NCBI GenBank assembly: GCA_015680685.1
Contig: MNCI01020554.1
Location: 39,039 to 81,623, forward strand
DNA length: 42,585 nt
DNA from: Gnetum montanum
Taxonomy: Eukaryota > Streptophyta > Gnetopsida > Gnetales > Gnetaceae
Reading direction: 5' to 3'
The notes below the pieces were generated by a model. It was not told where the DNA came from. It saw nothing but the letters and a program-made list of their open reading frames with translations, and made no database searches. Made by a program: the position numbers and the translations under genes. Positions 21,901 to 33,867 of the stretch are shown piece by piece (the first letter of the stretch is position 1; every line of letters begins with the position of its first letter).

Positions 21901-24175
21901 TTAAGTTCTATGTGGTGGAGGCTCCTCCATCAACTTCTTCCCCTTGTCATTAGGATTTTGAAATTGGTACTTGTTTAGGAGCACCTAAAGCTTCTCTTCC
22001 TCCATCCTAGGGTCATGTATCATCCATGTAGATTGTGCTCTATTGGATGAAGTCAGTATATCCCATGGGTGTAGAAGTTGTAGGAACATTTTATTAGCTT
22101 TGACACACCATGATGCAAAATATCTTTGTTCTTATTTAGAAGCCATAACTACCTTTCTTACTTCTTGATAATTTGACATTTGGCATCCTAGGTTTGTTGC
22201 TACATATTTCATTGATAATGCTACTTCTTCCATTGATAATGTTTATTTTGCTCGAGCCAATCTACTCATGTCTTACTTAAATAAAATGAATTGTTCTCTC
22301 ATTTGATGGATGCTTTCCTCAAGAACATTCTTTTACTTTTGAACATTAGTCAACCTTATGTTGTCGACAACAAGTTTCTTATTTTCCCCCTTAAGAGGAG
22401 TGAGAGATTTGACATGTGTGTATGTCTAGGCTTTTGTTACTGAGGCATTACACACAACCTCTCTTTCAATCTCTACTTGTATATTTTTGGCAATGAGTTA
22501 CATTACTTGGCTATTCCTCTAGTGTTCAAGTTAGTTAGGGGCAAAAAATCATGAAAGGTCATGTAGCTCTACTTTTAGAGCTGCCAATTCCACTTATAGC
22601 TGCTGCATTTCATTTTCAGCTATTTTGCCCTTGTTTTTACCATTACTAGATTTCCTTTCAAGGATATCAAGTTAAATTACACTATAGTGATATCACTAGG
22701 AATATTGAAGAGATTATGCATGACATGGCCTAGTTGTAGTAGTCTATCAAGTATATCTTCATGTTCTATAAGCATCATGAAGGTACCACCTAGCATTTAA
22801 GCATCTCTAGCTCTAAAAATATCCATCAATGGCACAACAAAAACCTTAAATAACTCTTTAAGATGATTGGTTATGAGTTCTGCATCTCCTGCTACAACCT
22901 GGTGTTTCATGATCACAACTGTGGCACCTTCATTAGTTTTGAGCATTACCTAGAAGGATGTAGCATTCTTTGAGATTTTTTGTGCCTAGTCCTCCTCTCT
23001 TCCTACCTACAATGATACCTACCCACTAGTAGGGTCTATGGAAAATGTAGGCCTTACAAAGCTTTCTCTGACTCTATACATGGCTAAGCCCTCTCTTGCT
23101 TCCCAACCAATAGTATTTGCAAGCTAGCATAGATGGCTCATTGAAGGTCTGTAATCTTGTGGTGGTGGTGGTACTTGCTTTTTAGGTTTATCACCTGTAG
23201 GTGGTTAATTGCTAAGTGTTATTTTTTATTATTGATTAGTAGTTAGAATTTTATCGAATAGTATAGAACCTTAAGCAACCTCAGTGGCTGCTAGCTTCTC
23301 CAACTAATCCTTCTTTGGTGGTATTGGTTTTGACATCTCGACATAGGATGCTTTTTGGGCTTTTCATAAGACATCATTAGTGTAGCCCAGGATCCCTGTT
23401 TGCTTGCATAACTTCTTAATAATGTAAGGGAATGACAATGTTGGTTTCCCTACCTTCTTCTCTTAAAATCACCTTTGGATCTCTAGGAAGAACAAATTGA
23501 TGATGTTGACATTGAATTTTCCCGTCAAGATTGCACTTCCTCAAGCTACATATATGGAGATTTCATTAAGCCTCTTCATTGAGAACAAGTGGTAGGTCCC
23601 AATCTTGAAATAATTATTCTTCTCTACAGTGAGCTTCCTATAATCTTTATCTTCTTTCCCATAAGTTCTTTGTAGCCAAAACTTCTTAGCATCTGTGTCA
23701 AATCTTATGAAAATCTGTGCAACATTGGCTATGATTTTTGGTATGTTCAAGGCCTTTGCTATTATCTCAACTAAATATGACACTGAGATTTCTTCATTCT
23801 TCATTGTGGCATCATCTTGTTTGTTTTGCTCGAATTAGTAAACTTCTCCTAGGTATCATTCAGTGTTGGTACATAATGTGGGTCACAACGGAGATACTTG
23901 AAGTTATGTCTTAATAGCTTTTGAAGTAAACATTATGAATGGAAGAAATTTTATCTCCACAATGATCATAGACATTAGGGATTTTTCTTGAATGCCCTCA
24001 AGGAATTCATCAGATAGCATGAGATGTTGTCCTTGTTTAGGTGTTGGTGGTGCCTTTACTTTTGCTTGTGCTTAATGCTCAATGGTAGGAGTTTGTTAGT
24101 AGATGTTGAATTACTAAGTCTCTTGCTTCGTGTGTTTAGCCTATAGGGTTTGTTCTTCTTCTTGGCATCTCCCAT
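21901..24175 (-). pseudogene. ORF3 of element B (decayed)
   Basis: It starts MGDAKKKNKPYRLNTRSKRL at 24175, a strongly basic start like that in C. Its best-kept stretch is an open frame at 23804-23541 with VSYLVEIIAKALNIP, then FWLQRTYGKEDKDY and YFKIGTYHLFSMKRLN, matching C at 12440-12680. Further on, LEESIHQMREQFILF (coiled-coil-like), VKANKMFLQLLHPWD and MEEPPPHRT precede the stop at 21903-21901. Stops and frame changes occur throughout. Two copies with the same start, order and end show that this ORF is a fixed part of the family, placed where Athila elements carry their env-like ORF. Function is unknown. Confidence 0.65.
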
Positions 24176-24803
24176 GATCTCTTGGTCTTTTGCTACCATG
24201 TTGTGAAGGTCCTTCTACTACTAGTCTCTTTGGGACCATCCACAATCATTAAGAGTTTAAGGTTACCAAGGTGTTTAAATTGGTTCTTAACAATTCATAA
24301 TCCTTCTCATACTCTTGGTTTGATTAGGTTCTTATCATTTTTATTAGTTATGGTCTTATTATGATTGCAAAGTTAGAGAAATTTTAAAAAGATAGTCTTA
24401 ATTATTATATCCTTGATTTTTATAACCTTCCATAGTTATAAATTCTTCATTTATTATGTCCTTAGATGGTTGGTATGGTTAGGATAATGAGTTAAGTCTT
24501 TTGGTTTAAATTTGATTTGTTAATTATAATATTCTTTTTGTATCCTTATGCTTACCCTTTATATTTTCTTCTAGGTGTTAAGAAATTTTGGCTTAATTAT
24601 CCTTATGTGTGCACAATAGACCCCCTGCCTTGCCTCCTTACTAAGTTTAGCACTTCGAGATCAACAAGGTTCAAGAATTTCTCAAATTGGAGTTACAGTG
24701 AGGAAGTTAGGGTGTTATGAAGTTTGATTGTTAAAGCTTAGAAAAAATGCAACAAATCCTGTTACTATAAAATGATAGAATAAAAAATTTTCTAACTTCC
24801 ATG

Positions 24804-24900
24804 CATATATAAAATATTTTTATGGGTGTAACATCATAGATGTGACATCATAGCTACAACATCATAAGGCATACAACATCGTAGTTATGATGCCACCTTA
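24804..24900 (-). promoter_or_regulatory. Internal U3-like promoter upstream of ORF3 in element B
   Basis: The minus strand has CTATGATGTCACATCTATGA-type repeats followed by a TATATATGCATGG box at about 24811-24800. It aligns with 11385-11475 of C, including downstream sequence around ATTCTTGAACC. ORF3 starts about 630 bp further on. Confidence 0.5.
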
Positions 24901-26400
24901 AAAAAATTTTGGATATTGAGGATCTTTCAAGAAAATTTTAAGTCATTTGCATAATTTGGAAGACTTAGTAACTGTCTAAAGGGTCTTGAGTTATAGATGA
25001 TGCTTGGATTTTGAGAAATTGATGTTCAAAAATCATAAGGAAGGAATCTCAGGTAACGAAAGTTTATTAGGTATACATGAGATGGATTAAGGATTATTAG
25101 TGTATTAATGGATTATAAAACTTTGTGGAAAGTGATCTTGAAGTACCAAAGTATGTGGGAGGCACAAGATGACATGGAATTAGTTGTTAGGTATGAGGTA
25201 CAAGAGTTGTACAAGTGGGTCCTCCCCAAAGTAGGCTTCAGCCCTTAATGTCCTTGTATAACCACAGCTATAGGTATCTCTAAACACTTAAAGAGTTGAA
25301 TGTAAAACATACCTATCTTGCAAAATAAACATGTTAATATCACTAGATTGGAAAAATAACATTATATTATACAAAACCAACAATGATGATTAAATACACT
25401 AGTGATGTTGAATGGGATAAGAAGGAATTGTAGAAATTGGAATGTGAGATGTCTTACCATAAAACTAATGAATCCTTATGTATGTTATGTGGTTAAAGTA
25501 ATCATTAGCCCTTCTATCCAAGATTCAAACCAAGTCCAAACCACTTTTTAGTGATATTGCATTTTTTCATCCCCAAGATTAACAACTATAAGACTACCAT
25601 TGATGTAAGAAGTATTACCACTTGGCTATGTAGTTCAAGGAAGGTTTTTATTAGTAGTGCACTTTTTTATAAGATTTATGAGAAGTTGCCTACCTTAAGG
25701 CATGGGTAACATGTCTTTTTAGTGGAACCCCAAGAAATTTTATTATATGCTTTTATTATATTTTTACTATGTTGACCTTATCAAAGAACTACCTTCAGGC
25801 ATGATTAACATGTCTTTCTAGTGACATGGTAAAGCATTACTTATTATACTCTTACTTCCATTTTTCATTAGAATTCAAGAAAATAATACACTCTTAACAA
25901 CAAGATAAGACTCATAGTAGTAGTCCTAGAGAATCCACAAGTTTCCTTGATGTCACATCCTTTTCATTCCCACTTGGTTCTTCACTTTTCTATCGAGGCA
26001 TAATTATCAAAACTTTATTGTGGAAAGAATATCATTATGGCCATGGTAAGAGCCTATTATTGTTAAAAATGAGTGGATGGATGATGTGGTCTCACTGTAT
26101 ATGAAATCAATCCTTCATGGTTTAATAATAAAGGGTAGTCTTCGGCTTATTGGAACTACATCTTGCTTTATTCCTTACACTTTATTAGAAAAATCAACAA
26201 TAAAATATGTACAAACAAGTAGTGAAAATTATAGAAAAATGGTAAAATAGGGCAAGAATTAAAAAAATATTAAAGAGTTGCAAATGATTAAGAAATGAAA
26301 AAGTATAAAATAATGAAAAGATATCAAAGAATGTGAAGACATACTAAGAAAATAAAAATATTTAGTTAGGTGCCTAAGTGTCATCTAGGGTACCCCCATG
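24901..26400 (-). other. 3' spacer of element B
   Basis: Noncoding. A polypurine-like motif (ATAGTCATGGGGGTA, minus, about 26401-26387) lies just past the integrase end, as in Z at 41-51. Blocks shared with C and Z lie at 25680-25735 and 25180-25300. Nothing else is recognised. Confidence 0.55.
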
Positions 26401-27221
26401 ACTATCTTTGGTAACAGTCAATCAAAAAATTAAATAGGTATAAGATGATTTTGTGAGTTGGGTAAAGTTCACGAAGGAATTGGGATATTCATAGTAGGAT
26501 TTGACCTACTGAATATTGACTAAAACAAGTTTGTGTGCGCAAGGTGGATGGTAAATTTGCATGGCTCCTAAAGGATATGTGGGATGGAAAATATAAGGCC
26601 CTTCCCATAAGGTTTGGAACTTAGCCTTCTATAGTACATGATTGGTATTATAGTATAGGACCATATCACCTAGTTTGATTGATACTTATTAGATATGTGC
26701 ATCATGCCTATGTTTGGAATACTTCTTGTGTATTTCATTACTCATCAGGGAAACAAGTCTATTTTCATCTAAAAGGTTGAGATTCATAAAACATTACTTT
26801 TGTGCTAAGCTCAATTTTATGTTGAGTTGACTAGTAGTAGCTAATGTTTGTAGTTCTGCTTGGGTTGGTAGTATAGGTAATTTTCCATAGACTAGCTCAT
26901 AAGGCAAATATCATATGGGAAGTTTCCATGTGGTTCTATAGGCCCATATAGCATCATTTAGTTTATTACTCCAATCTTTCTTAAATCAACTAATAATTCT
27001 GGTTAATATTTGTATAATTTCCTGGTTATTCACTTTTGCTTGACCATTTTCTTGAGGGTGATATGGTGTAGTCAACTTATGATTCACCCCAATTTGTTGC
27101 ATGAGATTTTTGAATGTAGCACCCATGAAGAGTATTCCATTATTTAAGATGATCATTCATGATACTCCAAATCTATTTACCATGTGCTATTGAAGGAATT
27201 TAGCAATTATTTTTGTTGTAC
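26400..27221 (-). pseudogene. Integrase remnant of element B
   Basis: The frame opens abruptly at 27221 in the core domain and reads NRFGV, TTPYHPQENGQAKVNN (the conserved segment with the integrase-core Glu region), WAYRTTWKLPI and VYGKLPILPTQAELQ. It aligns with 3224-3870 of element A. The zinc-binding N-terminal part and the first catalytic residues are missing because of the deletion that joins the LTR end to integrase. In-frame stops are present. Confidence 0.8.
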
Positions 27222-27224
27222 AAT

Positions 27225-27533
27225 TGATGAGTAGTGAGTAGACCCTACATCCAACCATACGAATCACAAGAATTCACTAGTGATCTAGTCAAATTCCATG
27301 GACTTTAGCTCTCTAAATGTTAATAATAAACATAGTGACTTAAGGGTGCGATCATTATCTTCCTAGGTACACTTATGTAAGCTCAAGTGTATGGTTAAGT
27401 AGAACCAAGGGACATGATTTATATTAATTTTATATTTATATTTAATTATCCTAAGCATGGAAAAAGGTAATAGATCAAGAATTAATCTAAGTAATTATCT
27501 AATGTCCTAATTTATTTCCTAACACACATATCT
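27225..27533 (-). repeat. 5' LTR of element B, cut by element E
   Basis: Bases 27225-27533 match 9363-9660 (LTR of A) in the same orientation, for example GATGAGTAGTGAGTAG and CTCAAGTGTATGGTTAAGTA. The LTR stops at 27533, where the TGAAACACC start of element E's LTR begins. Confidence 0.75.
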
Positions 27534-27705
27534 TGAAACACCGTGAAAATTGCGAGTCAGCCTCAGGCAAAGATTCGCAATTTAGGCGAGGGCGCATGTC
27601 GGAATTCCAGAAGGGAGAATAAGACAGAGCAAGATCAAGAGGCGCGTAGCATCAAGTCTTCGACTTCCTGTGCAGATTCCTAATCTTTCTATGCTTTCTC
27701 TGTTT

Positions 27706-28206
27706 ACGCTATATCACGCAACACAGCGTAATAGCGCTTAGCGTGATTTTGTTCAAACATAATCCGGCATCAGAAGGCTATTTACTTCGGCATGTGGAGA
27801 GGCTTGAGCAGTGTAACATGTGACTTCTCGTATCTTTTGTTAAGGCTTTTGTTCAAGGCTAGGTTTATGCTCTGTTACGCACGGCAGCGTAATGAGCTCC
27901 AAAACAGTCAAAGGCAAAGTCTAAGGAAGTGCAACAGATCAACCCTTTTCTCTTGGCATGCAGAATGTTCATCATACGCAACGAAGCGTATCGCAGCGTA
28001 TTGCATCACCAAGCTAAACATTGTTTACGCTTCATTACGCACGGCTGCGTAAACGAGCGTAAAACAACTTGAATCAGTTATCTTCCACATTATGTTACGC
28101 TCTTGCATGCAATGCAATGCGAATGAGCGTAATATAACCTAAAGACAGTTGAAACATGCCCGACGCGCATCTGTTCTTCACACGCATAATACGCAAACGA
28201 GCGTAT
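27706..28206. repeat. Array of short inverted repeats (TACGC...GCGTA) in U3 of E
   Basis: At least five near-palindromes share the arms TTACGC or ATACGC and their complement: 27875-27892, 27974-27991, 28035-28052, 28095-28131 and 28188-28206. A compound version lies at 27706-27746. Typical form: TTACGCACGGCTGCGTAA, an arm of six bases around a six-base centre. They end about 105 bp upstream of the TATA box. The centres vary while the arms are kept, as expected for dimer binding sites or small hairpins. Confidence 0.7.
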
Positions 28207-28311
28207 TGTGCATAGTCACAAGGTTTGACATAAAAGGACAGGTCAATAGTACCCAAAGCGTCTGGGGTACACGTCATCAGGGTTGCGCCTTTTCTGCAGG
28301 ACGTCGCAGCC

Positions 28312-28319
28312 TATAAATA
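28312..28319 (+). promoter_or_regulatory. TATA box of element E LTR
   Basis: TATAAATA in the context CCTATAAATACCCTA. The LTR G has the same context at 41184-41198. Transcription should start about 30 bp downstream. Confidence 0.75.
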
Positions 28320-29125
28320 CCCTAGTTGAAGATACAGTTTTTGGTTGGCAAATCAAAAAGGCAAGGGATTTTTCTGAGCACAGGAGCACTTATCACCTTG
28401 AGCAGAGATAGAGAGAGCAGCACTTTGGCAATTGTTGACAACATCACCTTCCAGTAGAAACAGAGCACAGTTCGCTTCAGCATCGGCAACAATAAGTAAT
28501 TGTTCTTTTGGGGGAGACACAAATTTCTCCATCAACAATCATTGGCAGTCCTAAACAGGAACTACCTAAGGCGAAAGAAGCAGATTGAAGATTGTGAGAC
28601 CATCTCGCACGGTTCGCAGACTCTATTGGTCAGAAACAGTTGATCGATAGACATCAGAGCTTGACCTTCCTTGCATCCCAGCTTTGGCCCATGAGGTAGA
28701 TCGGACTTCTGTTTGGACAGTTTTCTTGTTGTTTTGTGCATGCTGTACATCAAGTAATCGGGGTCTCCCCATTGTAACGTGATATACAAAATATACATTC
28801 TCAAGTCAAAGCGTGGATCTTGGAACCACGCGTTTCTCTTGTGTTAGCTTCTTCTTATCGTGTTTAGCATTATTATCATTACAATTCATCTATGTCGTTT
28901 TCCCTTCATTTTGCGATTCCTCGAATCAAATCGATTCGTGGAATATTTCATAATCCCCATCGTTTTACTGATTAGTAAGTCCCTGTCTGATCGACAAGAC
29001 CGTTTAGGGCACCGCGGATTCGTTTTTCCAGCATAGCCCTCGCACGGATCCGTGGTGAAAACTGTGTACACGGGATTGTGTTTGGTATTTTCCAGCTGCC
29101 GGCATTTTCCGTCGTTACAGTTTTC

Positions 29126-29143
29126 TGGCGCTAGAAGGAGGGC
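29126..29143 (+). promoter_or_regulatory. Primer binding site, tRNA-Arg type
   Basis: TGGCGCTAGAAGGAGGGC is what is expected as the complement of a plant tRNA-Arg 3' end, a primer described for Tat/Ogre elements. It lies six bases after the LTR terminal CA and shows no visible erosion, unlike the site in element A. Confidence 0.75.
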
Positions 29144-29362
29144 TTGAACCTCTGATCCACCTTTTTTGGGTAGCCGTGTTAGTGATCTATACCCAAAATC
29201 GTAAATGTAATACCTCCAGGGAAGCTTACGATAAGTCGTGTGGTGTAGATCGGTCTCAACAACGATTCCTTTGGAATCCTACAGGGTAGAAAGCCTATTT
29301 GTGATCTTATTGCCAGCCATCTTTTAGATCCCATTATCAGTCACCGTCAATCTCATTGATCA

Positions 29363-32300
29363 ATGGATTCCCTTTACACGACCACAGCCACCATGGTCCC
29401 TGCTGATTTGGGTGCCACATCTGTGAACCCTATTGTGGTCACTAGACCAGCTCCTGGCGCAACAGGATCTCAAGGACCATCGCGCCGGTCATTGAGACTT
29501 CAGGGAAAAGAGCCCGTCTTCACAGTCATAACCCCTGAAGAATACAACTTTATCTATGTTAAGATCCAGGCGAAGCTAGCTCTCAGCTGGGCCGAAGTCG
29601 AAGCGAAACGAAACTTTGAGGTGATCCACCGAGGGGGCCATGATTTCAAACCAACAGCTTACGAAATTATTCCCTTGACCGAACATCAACATGAACTTAT
29701 CACACAGTTGGTCATGGTCAAGAGTCAGGCTACACAGGCTATGGTGGAACCCCAGGATGGGGAGGAAGAAGATGATGAGTTTGTGGCCCAGTTCGAACAC
29801 TCATTCCACACTTTGAGCCCCCATACTTACGTTAATTCGTCATTCCCGCTCAATGGAGAGGCTGCCTCTCTTAACCCAGCCATGACCACGCAGATGCACA
29901 TCCCTATCCTTCCGTAGGCCATCGCGCAGCCGTTTGGGCTGCAAGTACAAATACCTCATAATAACGTGGGGGCGGTTTCGTCACCGCGGGTACTTAGAAT
30001 CCCAGTGGTGGTCCCGGTGACCACCGCACCCCATTTCATCCCTCAGATACAACCTCACAATATATCCACAATGCGCCCGGCGCAGACCTTGTTGCTTCCG
30101 CCCCCTCCAACTCAACAGATTACCGTAGCCATTCAGCCACAAACTTACGTCCAACAGCCTGCCGCAAGTCAGTGGGCCAACCCGGCGGCGCAACATACCC
30201 AGTCTGTGGTGTATGGCATGCAACCCTTAGTTGCACCCGCAACGGATGTTCGACCGGTGGTCCCGCAGTATCCTCATCCTTACCTCGCGTAGCAGGCGGA
30301 AGCTAACCCCTCTGCGCAAACCAGTGGATGGTGGTCTTCACAGGCTCCTCTGCCTGTAGGGATCCGTGCCCCACAAGCTGCCAGCCAACCTCTTCCTTCG
30401 TTTCCATTCCCTGGCACTGCCCTCCCAATCCAACCTCCTATGCCTTCTGCACAGACACCTTCCTCAACAGGTTTGGACTAGGCCTTCCAGCTTATATAGA
30501 CTCTCACCGAGGAGGTTCGACGCCTCAAAGCCGCCGGTTCTGATACCATTTAGATCGTGGACTTTTACCAGGATGATCCGATTAGTCCAACGGTCCCTAT
30601 GCTGTCATTGCCGCCAGGGATGTCCCTACCTCATTTTAGCAAATACAATGGGGAGGGAGATCCCAATGCTCACTTGGTCACATTTAGGTCCGAGTCCTTG
30701 TTGTTGCAAGAGTGGCCACACACGATCATCCGAGTCTTTGCAATGTCTCTAACAGGGAAAGCTTTGGATTGGTACCGAGCCCTCCCACGCTCTTCCATCT
30801 CAACCTTGGAAGAGCTGCTGACCCAATTTGTGACCTGCTTCAAATACAACTTGAAACCGGAAGTCACATTGGATCAGCTCATGGGGGTGAAACAAGACCC
30901 ACTTGAGCCCGTCCAAAAGTTCATACAGTGATGGAATGCTACTTTGAATGAGATCCATGAGCCGATCGCGGACTCACATCTCCTGGCTATATTCAAAGGA
31001 GAAGTCAATAACTTTATTAAGTCAAAGCTGTATTATCTTTCCCCCAACTCCCTACACCAGGCCTTCGCTTAAGTTAGAAGCATCCAAGATGCTGAGGAGG
31101 CCAGCAAAGACCCGGCGTATGTCGCCTACAGGAACGCACACAACAATAACAAAGACAAAGGTAAAGCAGCGACAACGACAGTAGCTGCGATGAATGAGGA
31201 TACAAAGACTAAGAACAAGAAGGTACCCACGACGCCTCTTGAGACCATGGCTGGTGCTAGCACCAGCCAAGACACAACTGCCCCTGAAGGGCCCCCCCAG
31301 CCAAAGCCAAACTTTGAGCTTAAGGATCGTTCAAAATACACGGCCTTGCCTGTAAAACATTTCGAACTATTGAAACAACTGTTAGGGGCAAGACACATTC
31401 AACCGAAGAAGGTGTCCGAGGAAGCTCTGAAGCATCACAGATGTCATTGTGAACTGCTGAAGAATCCTTCTTTAGCCTTACCTAACGAACCACCAGTTCC
31501 AAGATCTTTCAGGCTAGACCGTTTCTGTGACTACCACCAGCTATGTGGTCACGATATGGATTACTGCTGGGCGTTGAAAGACGACATTCAACGTATGCTG
31601 GATGATGGTTTACTCAAGTTAGACAACAGTAACCCGACGCATCCAGAAAACCAAACATTGCACGTATATAAGGACTCGTTAAACGTAAACGATGATCCTT
31701 ATACAATCACTGTGGTGAGTATGGATAGTGAGAGGAGGGAACCGCCAAAACAACCTTTTGTTTTGTGTGTGCCTGCCAGCTCACAAAGGGGACCAACCAT
31801 TTCATCGGCAGCTAGTGGGGTCTCGAGGCCGCCGTTCATCATACGGGCACCTTCTCGGATACACCCTCAGTCACGCAGTGACAGTCAAGCCGCGGCCTCG
31901 TCCGCGCCCACGCCTAGGGTGCCCTTCATTATCAGGGTGCCAAAACCATAGGCTACTCCTCTCACGCAGGGGCAGACCTCCAACCAAAAGGGTCAACCAT
32001 CACCTCCCAAACGAAAGGGAGAGGATACATCAGTTAATGCAACGAAAGACCATTTTACGCTCGGCTTCCCTAAGCCTAGGCCCCTGGCTTCTGCGCCTTC
32101 ATCTCTGCCTCAGAGGCAGGATAAAGGTGCAGAAACGCAACCGCCTTCTCTTGGCAAGAAAAAGAACAACCCCCCGACTAACATCGTTCCACCTCAGGAG
32201 ATTTGTCTCCTGGGCCGAATGGAAGAGGACAAAGGGGATAAATAACCTAACCGAGAGAAGGACCTCCTCGACGCATTTATGCAAGTCAAACAGGCTCTCA

Positions 32301-33151
32301 AGCAAAAGAACACAACGTTGAGCCTTTACGACCTGCTTATGACATCTCGGGAACACCGTGAGGCTATGGTACGCATGCTGATGTCCATATCAGTGGATGG
32401 CAGCTTAGCAGCGGAAGAGGAAGCGATACATGCTGTCATGTTTTCTTTTGAAGCTGAGCAACCCAGGCCTACCTCGCTGACCTTCCATGATGAGTCTATT
32501 AAAGACGATCTGGAGAAAGGTCAAGTGACAACTGAACCTATGTTCATCACCATCTGGGTCGGTCAATACCGGATCCGGAGAGTGCACGTAGACGATGGCG
32601 CAGCTACCAACGTCATACCCTGTTCCATTGTGGATAAGCTGGGTCTGGTCGACCAGATCACTCCCACGACGACAGCTTGTGTAAAATCGTTCAACGGGGC
32701 ACGGGTTCAAGTCAAGGGGACGGTGCGTATTGAGTTTGTGGTGGGGGATCAGTTCCCAACAAAGACCACTTTCTTAATCATCGAGGAGATGCCAGGGTTC
32801 AACCTGATCTTAGGGAGGTCGTGGTTAGCCCAGCTGAGAGCGGTTTCTTCACCAATACACCAAGAGATACACCTGCACTATGTCGGAGGGGAGGTTGTGA
32901 TACGCGGTGACGAAACCACCCCCACTACCGTCAATAACATTGAAGAAGAACGGGGTTCGGAGATAGAAATGACTGATGATCAGACCCATCTCCAAATCCC
33001 TCAACAGAACAACAGCAATGATGACGGTCTAGCTTGGGTCGACCTGCCATTTCCGGATGGCAGCGTAGAGGAGTCAAACCATAAGTCCCCTCGCCCTTAC
33101 GTAATGCTCAACGTAAAGGCTATTAACAGAAAATTACGTATTAATGGTTGA
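29363..33151 (+). pseudogene. Gag-protease of element E (nine stops, no frameshift)
   Basis: A single frame of 1263 codons from ATG 29363 to TGA 33151. Order: N-terminal region with RRSLRLQGKEP; a Pro/Gln-rich stretch (29970-30470); Gag core with LPHFSKYNGEGDPNAHL and ALDWYRALP (30620-31000); a zinc-finger-like CDYHQLCGHDMDYC (31524-31570); and a retropepsin with VDDGAATNVIP (32588-32620) and NLILGRSWL. Gag builds the particle and protease cuts the polyprotein. In-frame stops lie at 29915, 30290, 30479, 30497, 30551, 30929, 31070, 31949 and 32243 (six TAG, two TAA, one TGA). The frame is otherwise kept over 3.8 kb, so the copy died by substitution only. Confidence 0.9.
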
Positions 33152-33301
33152 ACGATGGTCTTTGCGTACGTTATCATGTTTTGGCAAGTTATCGTGCCTT
33201 GTACTTAGCCATTTCTTTTGTTTCATACATTTTCACTCTACATTTGCTTTCGGAGTTTACGCTTGTCATTTCTTATGCTATTCGATTTACTATACTCCTA
33301 C

Positions 33302-33672
33302 TATTTACGCTTTCTATATCACGCAGACGGCCCGCAATGGCCTTAAACTAGCCGTGGCCCGCAATGGCCTTAAACTGGCCGCGGCCCGCAATGGCCTTAA
33401 ACTAGTCGCTAGTTTACGCTGTTACCCCATGGCCTGCAACAGCCTTAAACTAGTTACACAGAATTGTATACCATTATCATTTACATGTATTACGCCATGG
33501 CCCGCAACGGCCTTAAACTAGTTACATAGGATTGTGTATTAATACTGTTTACGCTTTCTATATCACGCAGTGGGCCCGCAATGACCTTAAACTAGTCACG
33601 GCCCGCAATGGCCTTAAACTAGTTGCTAGTTTACACAGAATCACATGACGGCCCACGATGGCCTTAAACTAG
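33302..33672 (+). repeat. Minisatellite, eight copies of a 23-bp unit
   Basis: The unit is GGCCCGCAATGGCC followed by TTAAACTAG. Copies start at 33329, 33356, 33383, 33431, 33499, 33573, 33600 and 33650, with small changes mainly in GGCC and CAATGG. The flank TTTACGCTTTCTATATCACGC occurs twice, near 33303 and 33550, so the array also has a higher-order period of about 247 bp. It lies between the gag-pro stop and the 3' end of the antisense gene. The open frame across it (33144-33521) only reflects the repeat. Confidence 0.85.
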
Positions 33673-33867
33673 CCATTACATTCTATCATTATAGCTTAGG
33701 CGAAATCCTTAATAATTACGTTCACGTTGTGTAGATAAAAGCATAAAAGTCAAAAAAGACAAAATAATTGACATTTAAAACATCCACCAGGTCTTATAAC
33801 ACGTCTTTTCAGTCATTCATAAAACAGTACTTCACTCCACATCAATAAGATTATGCGTAACCCACAA

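Larger units (their letters stand above)
20804..27533 (-). mobile_element. Element B: internally deleted Athila-like element
   Basis: On the minus strand: 5' LTR end (27533-27225), integrase (27221-26400), 3' spacer (26400-24901), promoter-like block, ORF3 (24175-21901), polypurine tract and 3' LTR (21694-20804). Gag, protease, RT and RNase H are gone: the LTR terminus at 27225 is followed within a few bases by the middle of integrase. The 5' LTR is cut at 27533 by the insertion of element E; its missing half should lie past the 3' end of E, outside the window. All coding parts carry stops. Confidence 0.8.
27534..29119 (+). repeat. 5' LTR of element E (1586 bp)
   Basis: It starts TGAAACACC at the break in B's LTR and ends GTTACA at 29119, six bases before the primer site. 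The solo LTR G has the same start (TGAAACACC) and ending (GTACA), which supports both boundaries. TATAAATACCC lies at 28312-28322. The U3 holds an array of TACGC/GCGTA inverted repeats. Open frames in it (for example 27792-28052) are not genes. Confidence 0.85.

Noticed and set aside
27792-28804. Several 60-86 codon frames in the LTR of E
   Set aside because: They lie in U3 and U5, overlap palindromes and the TATA box, and show no protein features.
30366-32321. Open frames at 30366-30752 and 31728-32321 as separate proteins
   Set aside because: They are shifted-frame shadows of the gag-protease frame, which carries the recognisable Gag, zinc-finger and protease motifs.
29363-33151. Reassigned UAG (alternative code or programmed readthrough) to explain nine stops
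   Set aside because: UAA and UGA also occur, the antisense gene has the same kinds of stop, and the rest of the window is clearly dead; simple decay is enough.
33144-33521. 125-codon open frame after gag-pro
   Set aside because: It reads through the 23-bp minisatellite, and its repeated ARNGLKL peptide is just the translated repeat.
33302-33672. CRISPR-like array
   Set aside because: Spacing is irregular, many units are nearly adjacent, spacers repeat, and the context is a plant retrotransposon.
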